From the NCBI GenBank assembly GCA_944989445.1, contig CALYLW010001069.1:334278-398277 (forward strand): a DNA stretch of 64,000 nt, written 5' to 3'. Every line of letters starts with the position of its first letter. The stretch's first letter is position 1. Made by a program: the position numbers and the translations under genes. Below the pieces are notes generated by a model. That model was not told where the DNA came from, searched no databases, and was given only the letters and a program-made list of their open reading frames with translations. The DNA is from Ampullaceana balthica. Lineage: Eukaryota > Mollusca > Gastropoda > Lymnaeidae. Shown here piece after piece: positions 10,617 through 21,150 of the stretch.

Positions 10617-11571
10617 CATGGTTGCCATATGGCCCTTTTTAAGGCACAATGTCTCAAAATTGGCCTTTTTTAAGGGGTTTGGCCTCTAAAATTTATTTTT
10701 GTGCTTTTTGGCCTTTTTTTTGGCCTTTTTCTAAAAAAAATAAATTAATAATATATATAATGATTTATATACATAATTCTTTATCACAAAAAATAATAAA
10801 AATAACGTAAACTAAAAAATTCGCCAATTAGTCAATAACCTTATTAATTATTTTTTTTTTTTTCGATGCTTACTTGTTGGTTAGATATTAAAGTTTTTAA
10901 AAGTTTACGGAAGAGGTCTGCTATTATAGGACAATGCCAGATACAGAAGTCAGCGCACACTTTTAGACGCTATTGTTAGAGTAAGGGGTGAGCTTTTGTT
11001 TACAAATAAATGCAATAAGAACTTTGTCATGTACCACCAAGAATGCTTGTATGACTTGACATTGATAAAGTTTATAATATAATTGGCTAAATAGTAGTCT
11101 AGAGGAAAGGATGACCTGATGCTTTTCTTTCAAATTGGTATGTTAGTATCAAAAGTCTTTTATTTTGTTGAATAAACCATACTACGAAAACTTGGCATGT
11201 ACACATTTATTATCCTTTTCCTCCTGGTTTTATCTTCATTTTTTAAATAGTTAACTATTTTTCAGCCGTTTTGAGCGTCCAATAAGTGGAGTCACGCGTT
11301 TTTGGCAGATTTTTAATGTATTTCACCCCCTCCCTACTTCGCCCACACGTAATCAAGAGCTAGACCGTTTCAAATATGACGTCCACTGTCCTTAAAGCAC
11401 CCCCCATCGTCATTACATCGCCACCAATCTTTGACCCCCTCCCGACACATAGGTGAGTGACGTCATTTTTGTTGACATTTTTCATAGATACATTAAGTCT
11501 GGCCTTTATGTGGCTTTTTTGGCGAGTCATGTTTGGCCTTTTTACCAAATTTTCATCTGGCTACCCTGTCA
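10617..11571. mobile_element. Possible MITE with CATGGTTGCCA / TGGCTACCCTG ends
   Basis: CATGGTTGCCATATGGCCCTTTTT on the left mirrors the right side, whose reverse complement starts CAGGGTAGCCAGATG. GGCCTTTTT motifs lie inside both ends. The flanks CACAGACA and TCAGACAC are similar but not identical, so the 8-bp duplication is unproven. Low confidence. Confidence 0.3.
11272..11484. mobile_element. Decayed Harbinger-like element, copy H6
   Basis: GTCCAATAAGTGGAGTCACG on the left and GGTGAGTGACGTCATTTTTG on the right are recognisable but mutated versions of the H-family ends, with the typical CCCCCTCCC subterminal stretches. No clean duplication remains. Confidence 0.45.
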
Positions 11572-12359
11572 GACACTCACAGGAATCGCTCTTGATCGAT
11601 GCGCTTCTCAAAACTTGCGTTGAACGGTTTGTGCGAGATGCAGTGGCGTATTCTGTGGTGTTTGTGCGAGCTGCAGTGGCGTATCCTGTGTTGTTTGTGA
11701 AAGATGCAGTGGCGTATCCTGTGTTGTTTGTGAAATATGTAGTGGCGTATCATGGAGACGTTATGGGATTCCTTCTGGAAGTATTTCGGGCCGTTTGGCC
11801 GAAGCAGGATGGATGAAGAGGTTTGGGACGGTGAGCCAGCAGGAGTCAGTGACAGTACTGAGTAGCTGTAGACGTACTAAGTAGCATACGACAGTGTTTA
11901 TTAGCCCAAGGCGGTACGTCGTAAAATTGGATAGTACTCATTTGTGTAACACGACACTGAGTACTGCAGCACGGCACTTTTTCTTGGCGTGTGATTTGAT
12001 TCCTCAAGTTTTCTGGAGAAAATGACATGCCAGCCATAGGTCAAGGGTCGTAGCCATCACTTCCTCAAGTGAGCACTTCAGCTCCGGATTACCTGCGCTT
12101 GAGCGCGTGTTTTCTGCATTTCCGGTGTGTTTACAAGGGAGTTAATCAGGTGAGTGTGAGTAAATTCCCCCGAGTCTTGTTCCACTGAGTTACCCCCCCC
12201 CCACACACACACCCCATCTAAATAAATAAACGGCTTGATGTGTTTTGAAGCGAGGCTCATGATTTCTAGGAAATAACGGCACGTAACTACATGTTTGTTT
12301 TTACGGAAGTCATGGGGGCGTGGTCAGGTTTACAACAATGTAAACACATGATGGATATT
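11572..12359. other. Unassigned sequence with a short 42-bp repeat
   Basis: At 11625-11752 a unit with GATGCAGTGGCGTATTCTGT repeats about three times. The rest shows no gene or element. Confidence 0.5.
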
Positions 12360-12379
12360 AGCAGAATTTTGATATTCAT

Positions 12380-12525
12380 TCTGTGTGTGTGTGGGGGGGG
12401 GCGGGGTAGGGTGGTGTGTGGGGGACGGGGTAGGGTGGTGTGTGTGGGGGGAGGGTAGGGTGGTGTATGTGTGGGGGACGGGGTAGGGTGGTGTGTGTGT
12501 GGGGGACGGGGTAGGGTGGAGCCAG
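12380..12525. repeat. G-rich tandem repeat
   Basis: Four to five copies of a unit like GTGTGTGGGGGACGGGGTAG with G-runs. It could form G-quadruplexes on the + strand. Confidence 0.75.
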
Positions 12526-12574
12526 CGGATTTAAAAGTAGTAAAAAAAAATACAAGGCAACAACAATCTATCCT

Positions 12575-12810
12575 CTATACTCTATACCCTCAGATAGACA
12601 CAGGGATAAAAACACTTTTGTTTGATTCACAAGAACTCAAACATACACACTACACACCTTTCTTCTTCCCGTCTGGCAATCCGGCGTGGAATGGGTTGTC
12701 TGAACAAACCAGGAAAACCAACACACTATGAAATAAACGACTTGTAAGCGTAGGACGCAATATATGTTTGTATAAAGGAGCCTCTGTCAGGAATAAGGTA
12801 AGATTTAAAT
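12575..12810 (+). mobile_element. LINE 3' end fragment, copy a
   Basis: The frame ends FFFPSGNPAWNGLSEQTRK then TNTL and a stop. This corresponds to the common C-terminus of LINE reverse transcriptases (WN-LPeet---sl-tFK). The 3' UTR and the AAGGAGCCTCTGTCAGG tail follow. Related copies lie at 30112-30830, 44935-45190 and 57615-57850. It is 5'-truncated. Confidence 0.7.
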
Positions 12811-13019
12811 GAGTGAGAGTATTTGAGCGGTGTACAAGAAAAAAATATATATGATTTCGACAGATTTTTGGCTGAGTGATCTGTTCAAGAAATTTATGAG
12901 AATACTTGTCATGCATAGCACTCTAAAATATTTTACTATACGTCATTAACGACAGCTGCCAGGGACAGGGTAGCTTTGACGTAGTGAAGGAACAGCATGT
13001 CTGCAGCTAACTAGAGCAA
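12811..13019. other. Unassigned short intergenic stretch
   Basis: AT-rich sequence; nothing recognised. Confidence 0.5.
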
Positions 13020-14035
13020 AAGCCGGGCGGTTGTGTACTTTTTGGTTGGCCGGGTTGTTGTGTACTTGTGGTTATGTACTGGTGGTTGTTATGTACTTGT
13101 GGTTATGTACTGGTGGTTGTTATGTACTGGTGGTTGTTATGTACTGGTGGTTGTTGTTTTCTTGTAGTTGTTGTGTACTTGTAGTTGTTGTGTACTTGTA
13201 GTTGTTGTTTTCTTGTAGTTGTTGTGTACTTGTAGTTGTTGTGTACTAGTGGTTGTTGTGTACTTGTAGTTGCCCTGGTTGTGTACTTGTGGTTGTTGTG
13301 TACTTGTAGTTGTGTACTTGTGGTTGTTGTGTACTTGTAGTTGTTGTGTACTTGTAGTTGTTGTGTACTTGTAGTTGTTGTGTACTTGTAGTTGTTGTGT
13401 ACTTGTAGTTGTTGTGTACTTGTAGTTGCCCTGGTTGTGTACTTGTGGTTGTTGTGTACTTGTAGTTGTTGTGTACTTGTAGTTGTTGTGTACTTGTGGT
13501 TGTTGTGTACTAGTGGTTGTTGTGTAATTGTAGTTGTTGTGTACTTGTAGTTGTTGTGTACTAGTGGTTGTTGTGTACTTGTAGTTGTTGTGTACTTGTA
13601 GTTGTTGTGTACTAGTGGTTGTTGTGTACTTGTAGTTGCCCTGGTTGTGTACTTGTGGTTGTTGTGTACTTGTAGTTGCCCTGGTTGTGTACTTGTGGTT
13701 GTTGTGTACTTGTAGTTGCCCTGGTTGTGTACTTGTGGTTGTTGTGTACTTGTAGTTGCCCTGGTTGTGTACTTGTGGTTGTTGTGTACTTGTGGTTGCC
13801 CTGGTTTTGGTGTACTTGTGGTCGGCCTGGTTGTTTACTTGTGGTTGGCCTGGTTGTGTACTTGTGGTTGCCCTGGTTGTGTACTTGTGGTTGCCCTGGT
13901 TTTTGTGTACTTGTGGTTGGCCTGGTTGTTTACTTGTGGTTGACCTGGTTGTTTACTTGTGGTTGACCTGGTTGTTTACCTGTGTTTTCCCTGATTGTTG
14001 TATAGTTGTGGTGCCCTGATCGTTGTATACTTGTG
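13020..14035. repeat. 17-18-bp minisatellite (TTGTGTACTTGTAGTTG)
   Basis: About 1 kb of GT-rich units with variants (CTTGTGG, CTAGTGG, GCCCTGG). The 3' third is dominated by a longer form with CCCTGGTTGTGTACTTGTGG. The + strand is almost devoid of long A or C runs, giving strong strand asymmetry. Overlapping Val/Cys/Leu/Trp frames are artefacts. Confidence 0.93.
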
Positions 14036-14092
14036 GTGGTTTTTTGTGTATGTTGTGTTATATTTGAATATGTTATGGTATTTCTGATTTTT

Positions 14093-14545
14093 GTGATATG
14101 ATGTGATATGTTGTGATATGTTGTGATATGATGTGATATGTTGTGATATGATGTGATATGTTGTGATATGTTGTGATATGATGTGATATGTTGTGATATG
14201 ATGTGATATGTTGTGATATGATGTGATATGATGTGATATGATGTGTTATGTTGTTATATGATGTGATATGTTGTGATATGTTGTGATGTGTAGTGATATG
14301 TTGTGATATGATGTGATATGTTGTGATATGTTGTGATATGTAGTGATATGTTGTGATGTGTTAGTGATATGTTGTGATATGATGTGATATGTTGTGATAT
14401 GTTGTGATATGTAGTGATATGTTGTGATATGTAGTGATATGATGTGATATGTTGTGATATGTTGTGATATGTAGTGATATGATGTGATATGTTGTGATAT
14501 GATGTGATATGTTGTGATATGTTGGGATATGTTGTGATATGATGG
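14093..14545. repeat. 10-bp satellite (TTGTGATATG / ATGTGATATG)
   Basis: About 45 copies of a decamer with T/A at one site. The two variants alternate in blocks, suggesting amplification of larger units. Confidence 0.93.
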
Positions 14546-14978
14546 TTACTCTGGTAGATGCAATGCCATGGGGATATTAACTCAACTCTTTCCTAACTCC
14601 TCCACTCACCTCCCTCTTCACACACACGCCTTTCTTTTGTTTCCTAATTGGTGAGAGTGAACAATTGCCCTCGGTAAACAGACTATATCTGTGTTCTGTG
14701 TTGCCATGGCGATAACAGACGTTCATTGATTGGCGCGGAAAAACAACCCATCGGAGGCACCTGACTCGAATGTTTTTCTAGCAGACGACCCTTGTTGTGG
14801 CGGGAATTGAGGGCCTGGCTTGTAGAGATTCATTGCTACATTTTTAAACTTTTTTAAAAAAAACATTTTTTTAAAGTGGAGCATTTCACCAAAAAGAGAC
14901 ACAGACAAAACCGTTCCTGGAATGCACCTCTATGATTTTTCGCGTTTCATTGGCTCAAGCGGTCCTGTTAGAGATGTG
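14546..14978. other. Unassigned intergenic sequence
   Basis: No gene or element is recognised between the decamer array and the MITE. Confidence 0.5.
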
Positions 14979-14986
14979 TCTTACAG

Positions 14987-15172
14987 CAGTGCTTCTCAAA
15001 CTTTTTAGTATGGCGGACCGGCAGGAATTTTTTCCATTGCATCAGGGACCGGTGCATTATTTTTATTGCACTGACAATTTTTTATGTCCTTTTTTGGAGA
15101 ACATCTGTGGACCGGCAGCGGATGGCCCACGGACCAGCACCGGCCCGCGGGCTACCACTTTGAGGAGCACTG
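14987..15172. mobile_element. hAT-type MITE, copy B (186 bp)
   Basis: Ends CAGTGCTTCTCAAA and TTTGAGGAGCACTG; a perfect 8-bp duplication TCTTACAG at 14979-14986 and 15173-15180. The interior carries GCGGACCGGCAGGAATTTTT and CCGGCAGCGGATGGCCCACG, as in copies A and C. It is too short to encode a transposase. Confidence 0.95.
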
Positions 15173-15180
15173 TCTTACAG

Positions 15181-15440
15181 TACACGCTAAAACAACGCAA
15201 GTCGTTTTCATTGTATAATAGCGATATAGCCCCACAAACACACATAATTACTATTTATCTAATCTAAGTCTAAGCTATACAATTACATACCTGCACGCAC
15301 ACATACGTCACGTGGTTACAGCAGCTCGGAAAGAGAAAGTACCTTCAATATTTCAGCTTTTATTATTAGTTTGATTCCGAAACCTTTTCTTTTTTTCGCG
15401 TGGTTTTTTATTTTGTACTTTGCGTATTTTAACTCTACTA
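15181..15440. other. Unassigned sequence
   Basis: No gene or element is recognised. Confidence 0.45.
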
Positions 15441-15748
15441 GTACACTTTGTTCCGTTTCTCTACACTTTGTTCTGTTTCTCTACACTTTGTTCTGTTTCT
15501 CTTTTTTGTTCTGTTACTATACACTTTGGTTTCTCTACACTTTGTTCTGTTTCTCTACACTTTCATCTGTTTCTTTACTTTGTTCTGTTTCTCTACTTTG
15601 TTTATTTTCTCTACACTTCGTTCAGTTTCTCTACACTTTGTTCTGTTTCTCTACACTTTGTTCAGTTTCTCTACACTTTGTTCAGTTTCTCTACACTTTG
15701 TTCACTTTCTCTACACTTTGTTCAGTTTTACACTTCGTTCTGTTTCTT
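15441..15748. repeat. 20-bp minisatellite (TTTCTCTACACTTTGTTCTG)
   Basis: About 15 pyrimidine-rich copies with G/A variants at one site and some truncated units. The Phe/Ser/Leu-rich frames across it are artefacts. Confidence 0.9.
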
Positions 15749-15750
15749 CT

Positions 15751-15887
15751 CATAATGCTTATTTTGGCTTTTGTCTTTATCCATCCCCCACGCCCACTCT
15801 CCCCAATTCATCACGACCGCCGCAGCACTTTACCAATTCACCGCGAAAACATTCTTTGTGTTTCCCGCTTCACACGATCCCATAGAA
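15751..15887. other. Short spacer between two arrays
   Basis: C-rich text with CCATCCCCCACGCCCACTC; nothing recognised. Confidence 0.45.
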
Positions 15888-17350
15888 CCACATACTGCCA
15901 TATACAACCACATACTGCCATATACAACCACATACTGCCATATACAACCACAAACAACCACATACTGCCATATACAACCACATACTGCCATATACAACCA
16001 CATACTGCCATACACAACCACATACTGCCATATTCAACCACAAACAACCACATACTGCCATATACAATCACATACTGCCATATACAACCACATACTGCCA
16101 TATACAACCACATACTGCCATATACAACCCCTAACAACCACATACTGCCATATACAACCACATACTGCCATATACAATCACATACTGCCATATACAACCA
16201 CAAACTGCCATATACAACCACAAACAACCACATACTGCCATATACAATCACATACTGCCATATACAACCACAAACAACCACATACTGCCATATACAATCA
16301 CATACTGCCATATACAACCACAAACAACCACATAATGCCATATACAACCATATGCTGCCATATACAACCACAACAAACCACATACTTCCATATACAATCA
16401 CATACTGCCATATACAACCCCATACTACCATATACAACCACTTAATGCAATATGCAACCACATACTGCAATATACAACCAAATGCTGCCACATACAACCA
16501 CATACTGCCATATACAACCACATACTGCCATATACAACCACAAACAACCACATACTGCCACATACTACCATATACTGCCAGATACAACCACAAACAACCA
16601 CATACTGCCATATACAACCACATACTGCCATATACAACCACATACTACCATATACTGCCATATACAACCACATAATACCACATACTACCATATACAACCA
16701 CAAACTACAATATACAACCACATACTGCCATATACAACCACATACTGCCATATACAACCACATACTACCACATACTACTACATACTACCACATACTACCA
16801 TATACAACCACATACTGACATATACAAACACATACTACCATATACAACCACATACTACCATATACAACCACATACTGCCATATACAACCACATACTGCAA
16901 TATACAACCACATACTGCCATATACAACCACATACTGCCATACACAAACACATACTGCCATATACAACTACATACTACCACATACTACCATATACAACGA
17001 CATACTTCCAAATACAACCACATACTACCACATACTGCCACATACTACCATATACAACCACAAACAACCACATATTGCCACATAGAACCATATACTGCCA
17101 TATACAACCACATACTACCACATACTGCCTAATACAACCACATACTACCAAATATTGCCATATACAGCCACATACTACCACATACTACCATATACAACCA
17201 CAAACAACCACATACTGCCACATACAACCATATACTGCCATATACAAACACATACTACCACATACTGCCGTATACAACCACATACTACCAAATATTGCCA
17301 TATACAGCCATATACTACCACATACTACCATATACTACCACATACTAATA
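15888..17350. repeat. 20-bp minisatellite (CATACTGCCATATACAACCA), 1.46 kb
   Basis: About 73 copies. Variants (CATACTACCA, CAAACAACCA, ATACAATCA) recur in a regular order, for example TATACAACCACAAACAACCA, suggesting higher-order units of 4-7 monomers. The + strand has very little G. Confidence 0.95.
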
Positions 17351-17965
17351 CACACAAGCTCTAATTGACTCTAATTTGAAATCTCTCCAACGCCATTAGA
17401 CTTAGACCCTTGTTTAGAAATGTCTGCCATGGCCTGCATGACATGAACGTTGACTTGACGACTCTGCTAATATTTCCATTCCACTGTTCAGCTGCCAGAT
17501 ATCAGGAGTTAGTAGGGCCCCACCCTCTCCCACACTCCGGTGTTTTTAATCCCATGACAACGCATTTGTTTCCGTCACTAGGGTCTGTTGACTCCCCCGG
17601 TTGCCACGGTAACGCGTCCAGTGGTCGCCCTGTAGCTCGTCACGTGACGGAGATGGATGGACCCTTGTCCTGTGGCACTTGTATGACGACCCCGCCCCCC
17701 CCCCATTGTGAGGTCCCTCAGATACGTGAACGTCTCCATCTGACTCTGACTGACCAGTGGTTCACAAACTTGCATGAACGCAACCAGTGGTTCTAAGACT
17801 GCAGACAAGAAATACCTGCTCGTTTGCTGTGCGTAGTAGCTGTGGTTTAACTCGCATATTTAGTTTAGATATTTTCCAAATCTGGAATATTCCCTGTACG
17901 TTTCAAACAAATATTTGAAGATATCAATAACAGGATCTATATTTTCCAGTCTTCCTCCTTCTATA
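17351..17965. other. Unassigned intergenic sequence
   Basis: No convincing gene. CAGTGGTTCACAAACTTGC (17755) and CAGTGGTTCTAAGACTGCAG (17785) resemble hAT termini but have no partners. Confidence 0.45.
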
Positions 17966-18215
17966 CCTCAATGTATGTAAATCTGTCCATCTAACTAACT
18001 CAGTGTAATACTTCTCTGACCTATACCATCATACAGAAAGTAACTCAATGTTAGTAAATCTGTCCATCTAACTAACTCAGTGTAATACTTCTCTGACCTA
18101 TACCATCATACAGAAAGTAACTCAATGTTAGTAAATCTGTCCATCTAACTAACTCAATGTAATACTTCTCTGACCTATACCATCATACAGAAAGTAACTC
18201 AATGTTAGTAAATCT
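17966..18215. repeat. 77-bp tandem repeat, about three copies
   Basis: TAACTCAATGTTAGTAAATC recurs at exact 77-bp spacing (18041, 18118, 18195). Confidence 0.9.
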
Positions 18216-18614
18216 GTTCTGCTATCTAATTGTTGTATTCCTGGCCAACACTATAATTACCCATCTGCCGCACCACAGCAAATAGACTGTAGCCTATGGT
18301 TGTCTGCTATCGTCTGTGTAATTTACTGTCTATGTCATTTATTGTCTATGTAAATTGCTGTCCACGTAATTTCTGTTTCCAGCTAGGACCCGACCTTTGA
18401 CCTTTGTCAAACGTCAAGACGCTAAGAACAGCAATAAACAACAGCGACGTAGGTTGTCCCCCTTAATAATTTGGTCGTGTAGGTCAGTGTAGGTCAGTGT
18501 AGGTATCTCTTTCTTGTAAAACCTCCTTACATACGTCACTCAGGTTCTAGATATAGACATGTGTTACTGCCAGTAAGTAACACATCCATAATCCATTACC
18601 AACCAACAGCATTG
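18216..18614. other. Unassigned intergenic sequence
   Basis: Contains a short TAGGTCAGTG duplication near 18480. No gene. Confidence 0.45.
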
Positions 18615-18782
18615 ATTACAAGAAAAAAACACATGTATTAATGTGTACAAAATATCATGATTACAGATACAAACATGTATTAATGTGTACCAACTATCAT
18701 GATTACATATACAAACATGTATTAATGCGTACCAAATATGATGATTACAGATACAAACATGTATTAATGCGTACCAACCATC
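18615..18782. repeat. 42-bp tandem repeat, about four copies
   Basis: Units contain ACATGTATTAATGTGTACC and ATCATGATTACA. Confidence 0.88.
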
Positions 18783-18914
18783 AGCTTTTACTTTCGATGA
18801 AGTTAAAAAGGTACAAAACACAGACATAAATACAAGAAAATCAAAACAAAATGACCTAAAATTAGCTAAAGTTTCTCACCTAAAGTCTAAATTAATACAT
18901 GGAAACAAATTCCC

Positions 18915-19384
18915 CATTTCATTTGATTATTGAAGATACTTTAAACCTATATAAATGTAGACATTTGTGCCATTTCATTTGATTATTTAAGACGAGCAAC
19001 AAAGCCGTCCAAGGACGTTCCGCCACCGTTTTCGGTGGCATGTTGTAACTCCCCTCCAACAGCCGTCTCGACCGGCATACATGTGCATCACGTCAAAAAT
19101 ACTATTCATTATAGTTAAAATAAATAACTCGTAAAAACAGAGCTTTTTGCTATAAATCCCAACGCGCATAACTCAAAATAAAGTCTTGGAAGAAATACTG
19201 CACCAAAAATAACTCGTTTTGAACGTCCGCGTAAATGGCGTAAACGTGTTCAATATGATTGGCTGTAGGAGTCATATGTGTTTGAGGGACCAATCGCTAT
19301 AGATGACGGGACAGAACGGACAGAAACTTGCCTTTTACTATATAGGATACTTTAAACCTATTTAAATGTAGACAGTTGTGCCTA
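18915..19384. repeat. 56-bp host duplication, second copy split by a Helitron
   Basis: ATTTCATTTGATTATTGAAG followed by ATACTTTAAACC and ATGTAGACATTTGTGCC appears intact at 18915-18971. It appears again, split, at 18972-18992 plus 19348-19384. The first copy is therefore an empty-site reference for the insertion. Confidence 0.88.
18993..19347 (-). mobile_element. Short non-autonomous Helitron (355 bp)
   Basis: On the minus strand it starts TCCTATATAGTAAAAGGCAA and ends TTGTTGCTCG, sits exactly between A and T of the host (AAGA|TACTTT) and makes no target duplication. A perfect hairpin GCCACCG-AAAA-CGGTGGC lies at 19022-19039, near the 3' end, with a second small stem GTCC-TT-GGAC closer to the end. 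The terminal CTCG departs from the canonical CTRR. The interior AACGAG...TTTATTTTGAG segment is shared with 43990-44100. Insertion between A and T is the Helitron hallmark. Confidence 0.8.
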
Positions 19385-19855
19385 TAGCGAGTAAACATTA
19401 GTATCGCTAGTTTCACAACCTACTCCCGAAGACTCTCAATAAAATAAAATTGGTGTTCCCGTGTTCAAGGTGGTAGATTACTAAGCAACTGAGTATGAGC
19501 AGGGGGGGAGCATTACTTGGGCGTTCAACTGAAAAAAAATGTAATCACATTGTATAAATGATCCATTATGCGTTGACTCTCGAAATTTGTTCTTCAAATA
19601 AAATTGTGTGAATAAATAGAAAAAAATTTTAAGCAAAAAAACTTGTTCGAAACAAAAGAGATCAACAACAAACAACTAGGAACTTATTGCTTTACAACAT
19701 TGGTCAAGATTTTTAAAAAAAAATCAAAGAATGAATTTTAAAATAAACCAGCAGTCTGTTTTTCACACTGATTATTGTATAAACACACCCGTTTCTGTGT
19801 ATCTATCAATTAAACCACTTCTCACTTGGCAATCAAACTCGTCTCCATTATCCCA
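19385..19855. other. Unassigned AT-rich sequence
   Basis: No gene or element is recognised. Confidence 0.45.
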
Positions 19856-20720
19856 CCACATGATGACTGACCCAGATTATCCCACCAACTGATCACTGAC
19901 CCAGATTATCCCACTACATGATCACTGATCCAGATTATCCCACCAACTGATCACTGACCCAGATTATCCCACCTCATGAACACTGACCCAGATATAGCCC
20001 ACCACTGATCACTGACTCAGATTAGCCCACCAACTGATCACTGACCCAGATTATCCCACCAACTGATCACTGACTCAGATTATCCCACCACATGATCACT
20101 GAGCCAGATTATCCCACCACATGATCACTGAGCCAGATTATCCCACCAACTGATCACTGAGCCAGATTATCCCAACACATGATCACTGAGCCAGATTATC
20201 CCACCACCTGATCACTGAGCCATATTATCCCACCAACTGATCAATGACCCAGATTATCCCACCAACTGATCACTGACCCAGATTATCCCATCAACTGATC
20301 AGTGACCCAGATTATCCCACTACATGATCACTGACCCAGATTATCCCACCAACTGATCACTGACCCAGATTATCCCACCTCATGAACACTGACATAGATT
20401 AGCCCACCAACTGATCACTGACCCAGATTATCCCACCAACTGATCACTGACTCAGATTAGCCCACCATCTGATCACTGACCCAGATTATCCCACCAACTG
20501 ATCACTGACTCAGATTATCCCACCACATGATCACTGAGCCAGATTATCCCACCACATGATCACTGAGCCAGATTATCCCACCAACTGATCACTGAGCCAG
20601 ATTATCCCACCACATGATCACTGAGCCAGATTATCCCACCACCTGATCACTGAGCCAGATTATCCCACCAACTGATCAATGAGCCAGATTATCCCACCAA
20701 CTGATCAATGAGCCAGATTA
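19856..20720. repeat. 29-bp minisatellite with a ~406-bp higher-order repeat
   Basis: About 30 copies of TTATCCCACCAACTGATCAC-type units with TGATCACTGA inside. The rare CCTCATGAACACTGA variant occurs at 19972 and again 406 bp (14 units) later, and the variant order around it is repeated. The array therefore doubled as a block. Confidence 0.92.
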
Positions 20721-20880
20721 GGTCTTGGCACTTTTTGTGCAGAGCGAATCAAGTGCTTCACAGTTGGCCAACGTTTATTCTTTTAAAGATCGCGTGATTT
20801 TTTAAAAATGATCTGCAATCTTTAGTTTTGAGGACGGAAGACGGAAGCGGATAGTTGAAGGATTAAAGCACAAGACGTTG
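20721..20880. other. Short spacer before the SINE
   Basis: Nothing recognised. Confidence 0.4.
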
Positions 20881-21150
20881 GCACGGTGGTCGAGTGGCAT
20901 GCGCGCTTGGCTGGCGTACCGATGATGGTCACGGGCTCGAATCCCCATGAAGGCAGTGATTTGATCCCGGGGGTAAACAAAAGTGTCACCGAGGCCACTC
21001 AGATTCGCTAGTTAGGGAAACAAAGGCGGCTGGGCATTGCGTGGAACCCACATAACCGTTGCCTGTGACCGCTGCATCATTTGCCAAAAGAACGTCATGG
21101 TCTGTGGAAGGCCCCTTATAGGAGGAGCGTCTGTGTAGATAAGACAAGAG
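20881..21150 (+). mobile_element. tRNA-derived SINE, copy 1
   Basis: An RNA polymerase III box A-like GGTCGAGTGG (20888-20897) and box B-like GGGCTCGAATCCC (20933-20945) are spaced as in a tRNA. A body with GCTGGGCATTGCGTGGAACC and a 3' tail with GGAGGAGCGTCTGTGTAGAT follow. The body matches the reverse complement of 52354-52596. The tail runs directly into the 29-bp array. Confidence 0.82.

Noticed and set aside
15371..17368. Several 100-430-codon frames rich in His/Tyr/Ile/Pro or Tyr/Gly/Met/Trp
   Set aside because: They span two unrelated 20-bp arrays; the amino-acid pattern simply follows the repeat.
17410..17796. 128-codon + strand frame
   Set aside because: No domain, signal or splice context and no repeat support; probably chance in a GC-richer stretch.
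20881..20960. Functional tRNA gene
   Set aside because: Box A and box B are present, but the acceptor and anticodon stems do not pair convincingly, and the sequence continues into a SINE body shared with 52354-52596.
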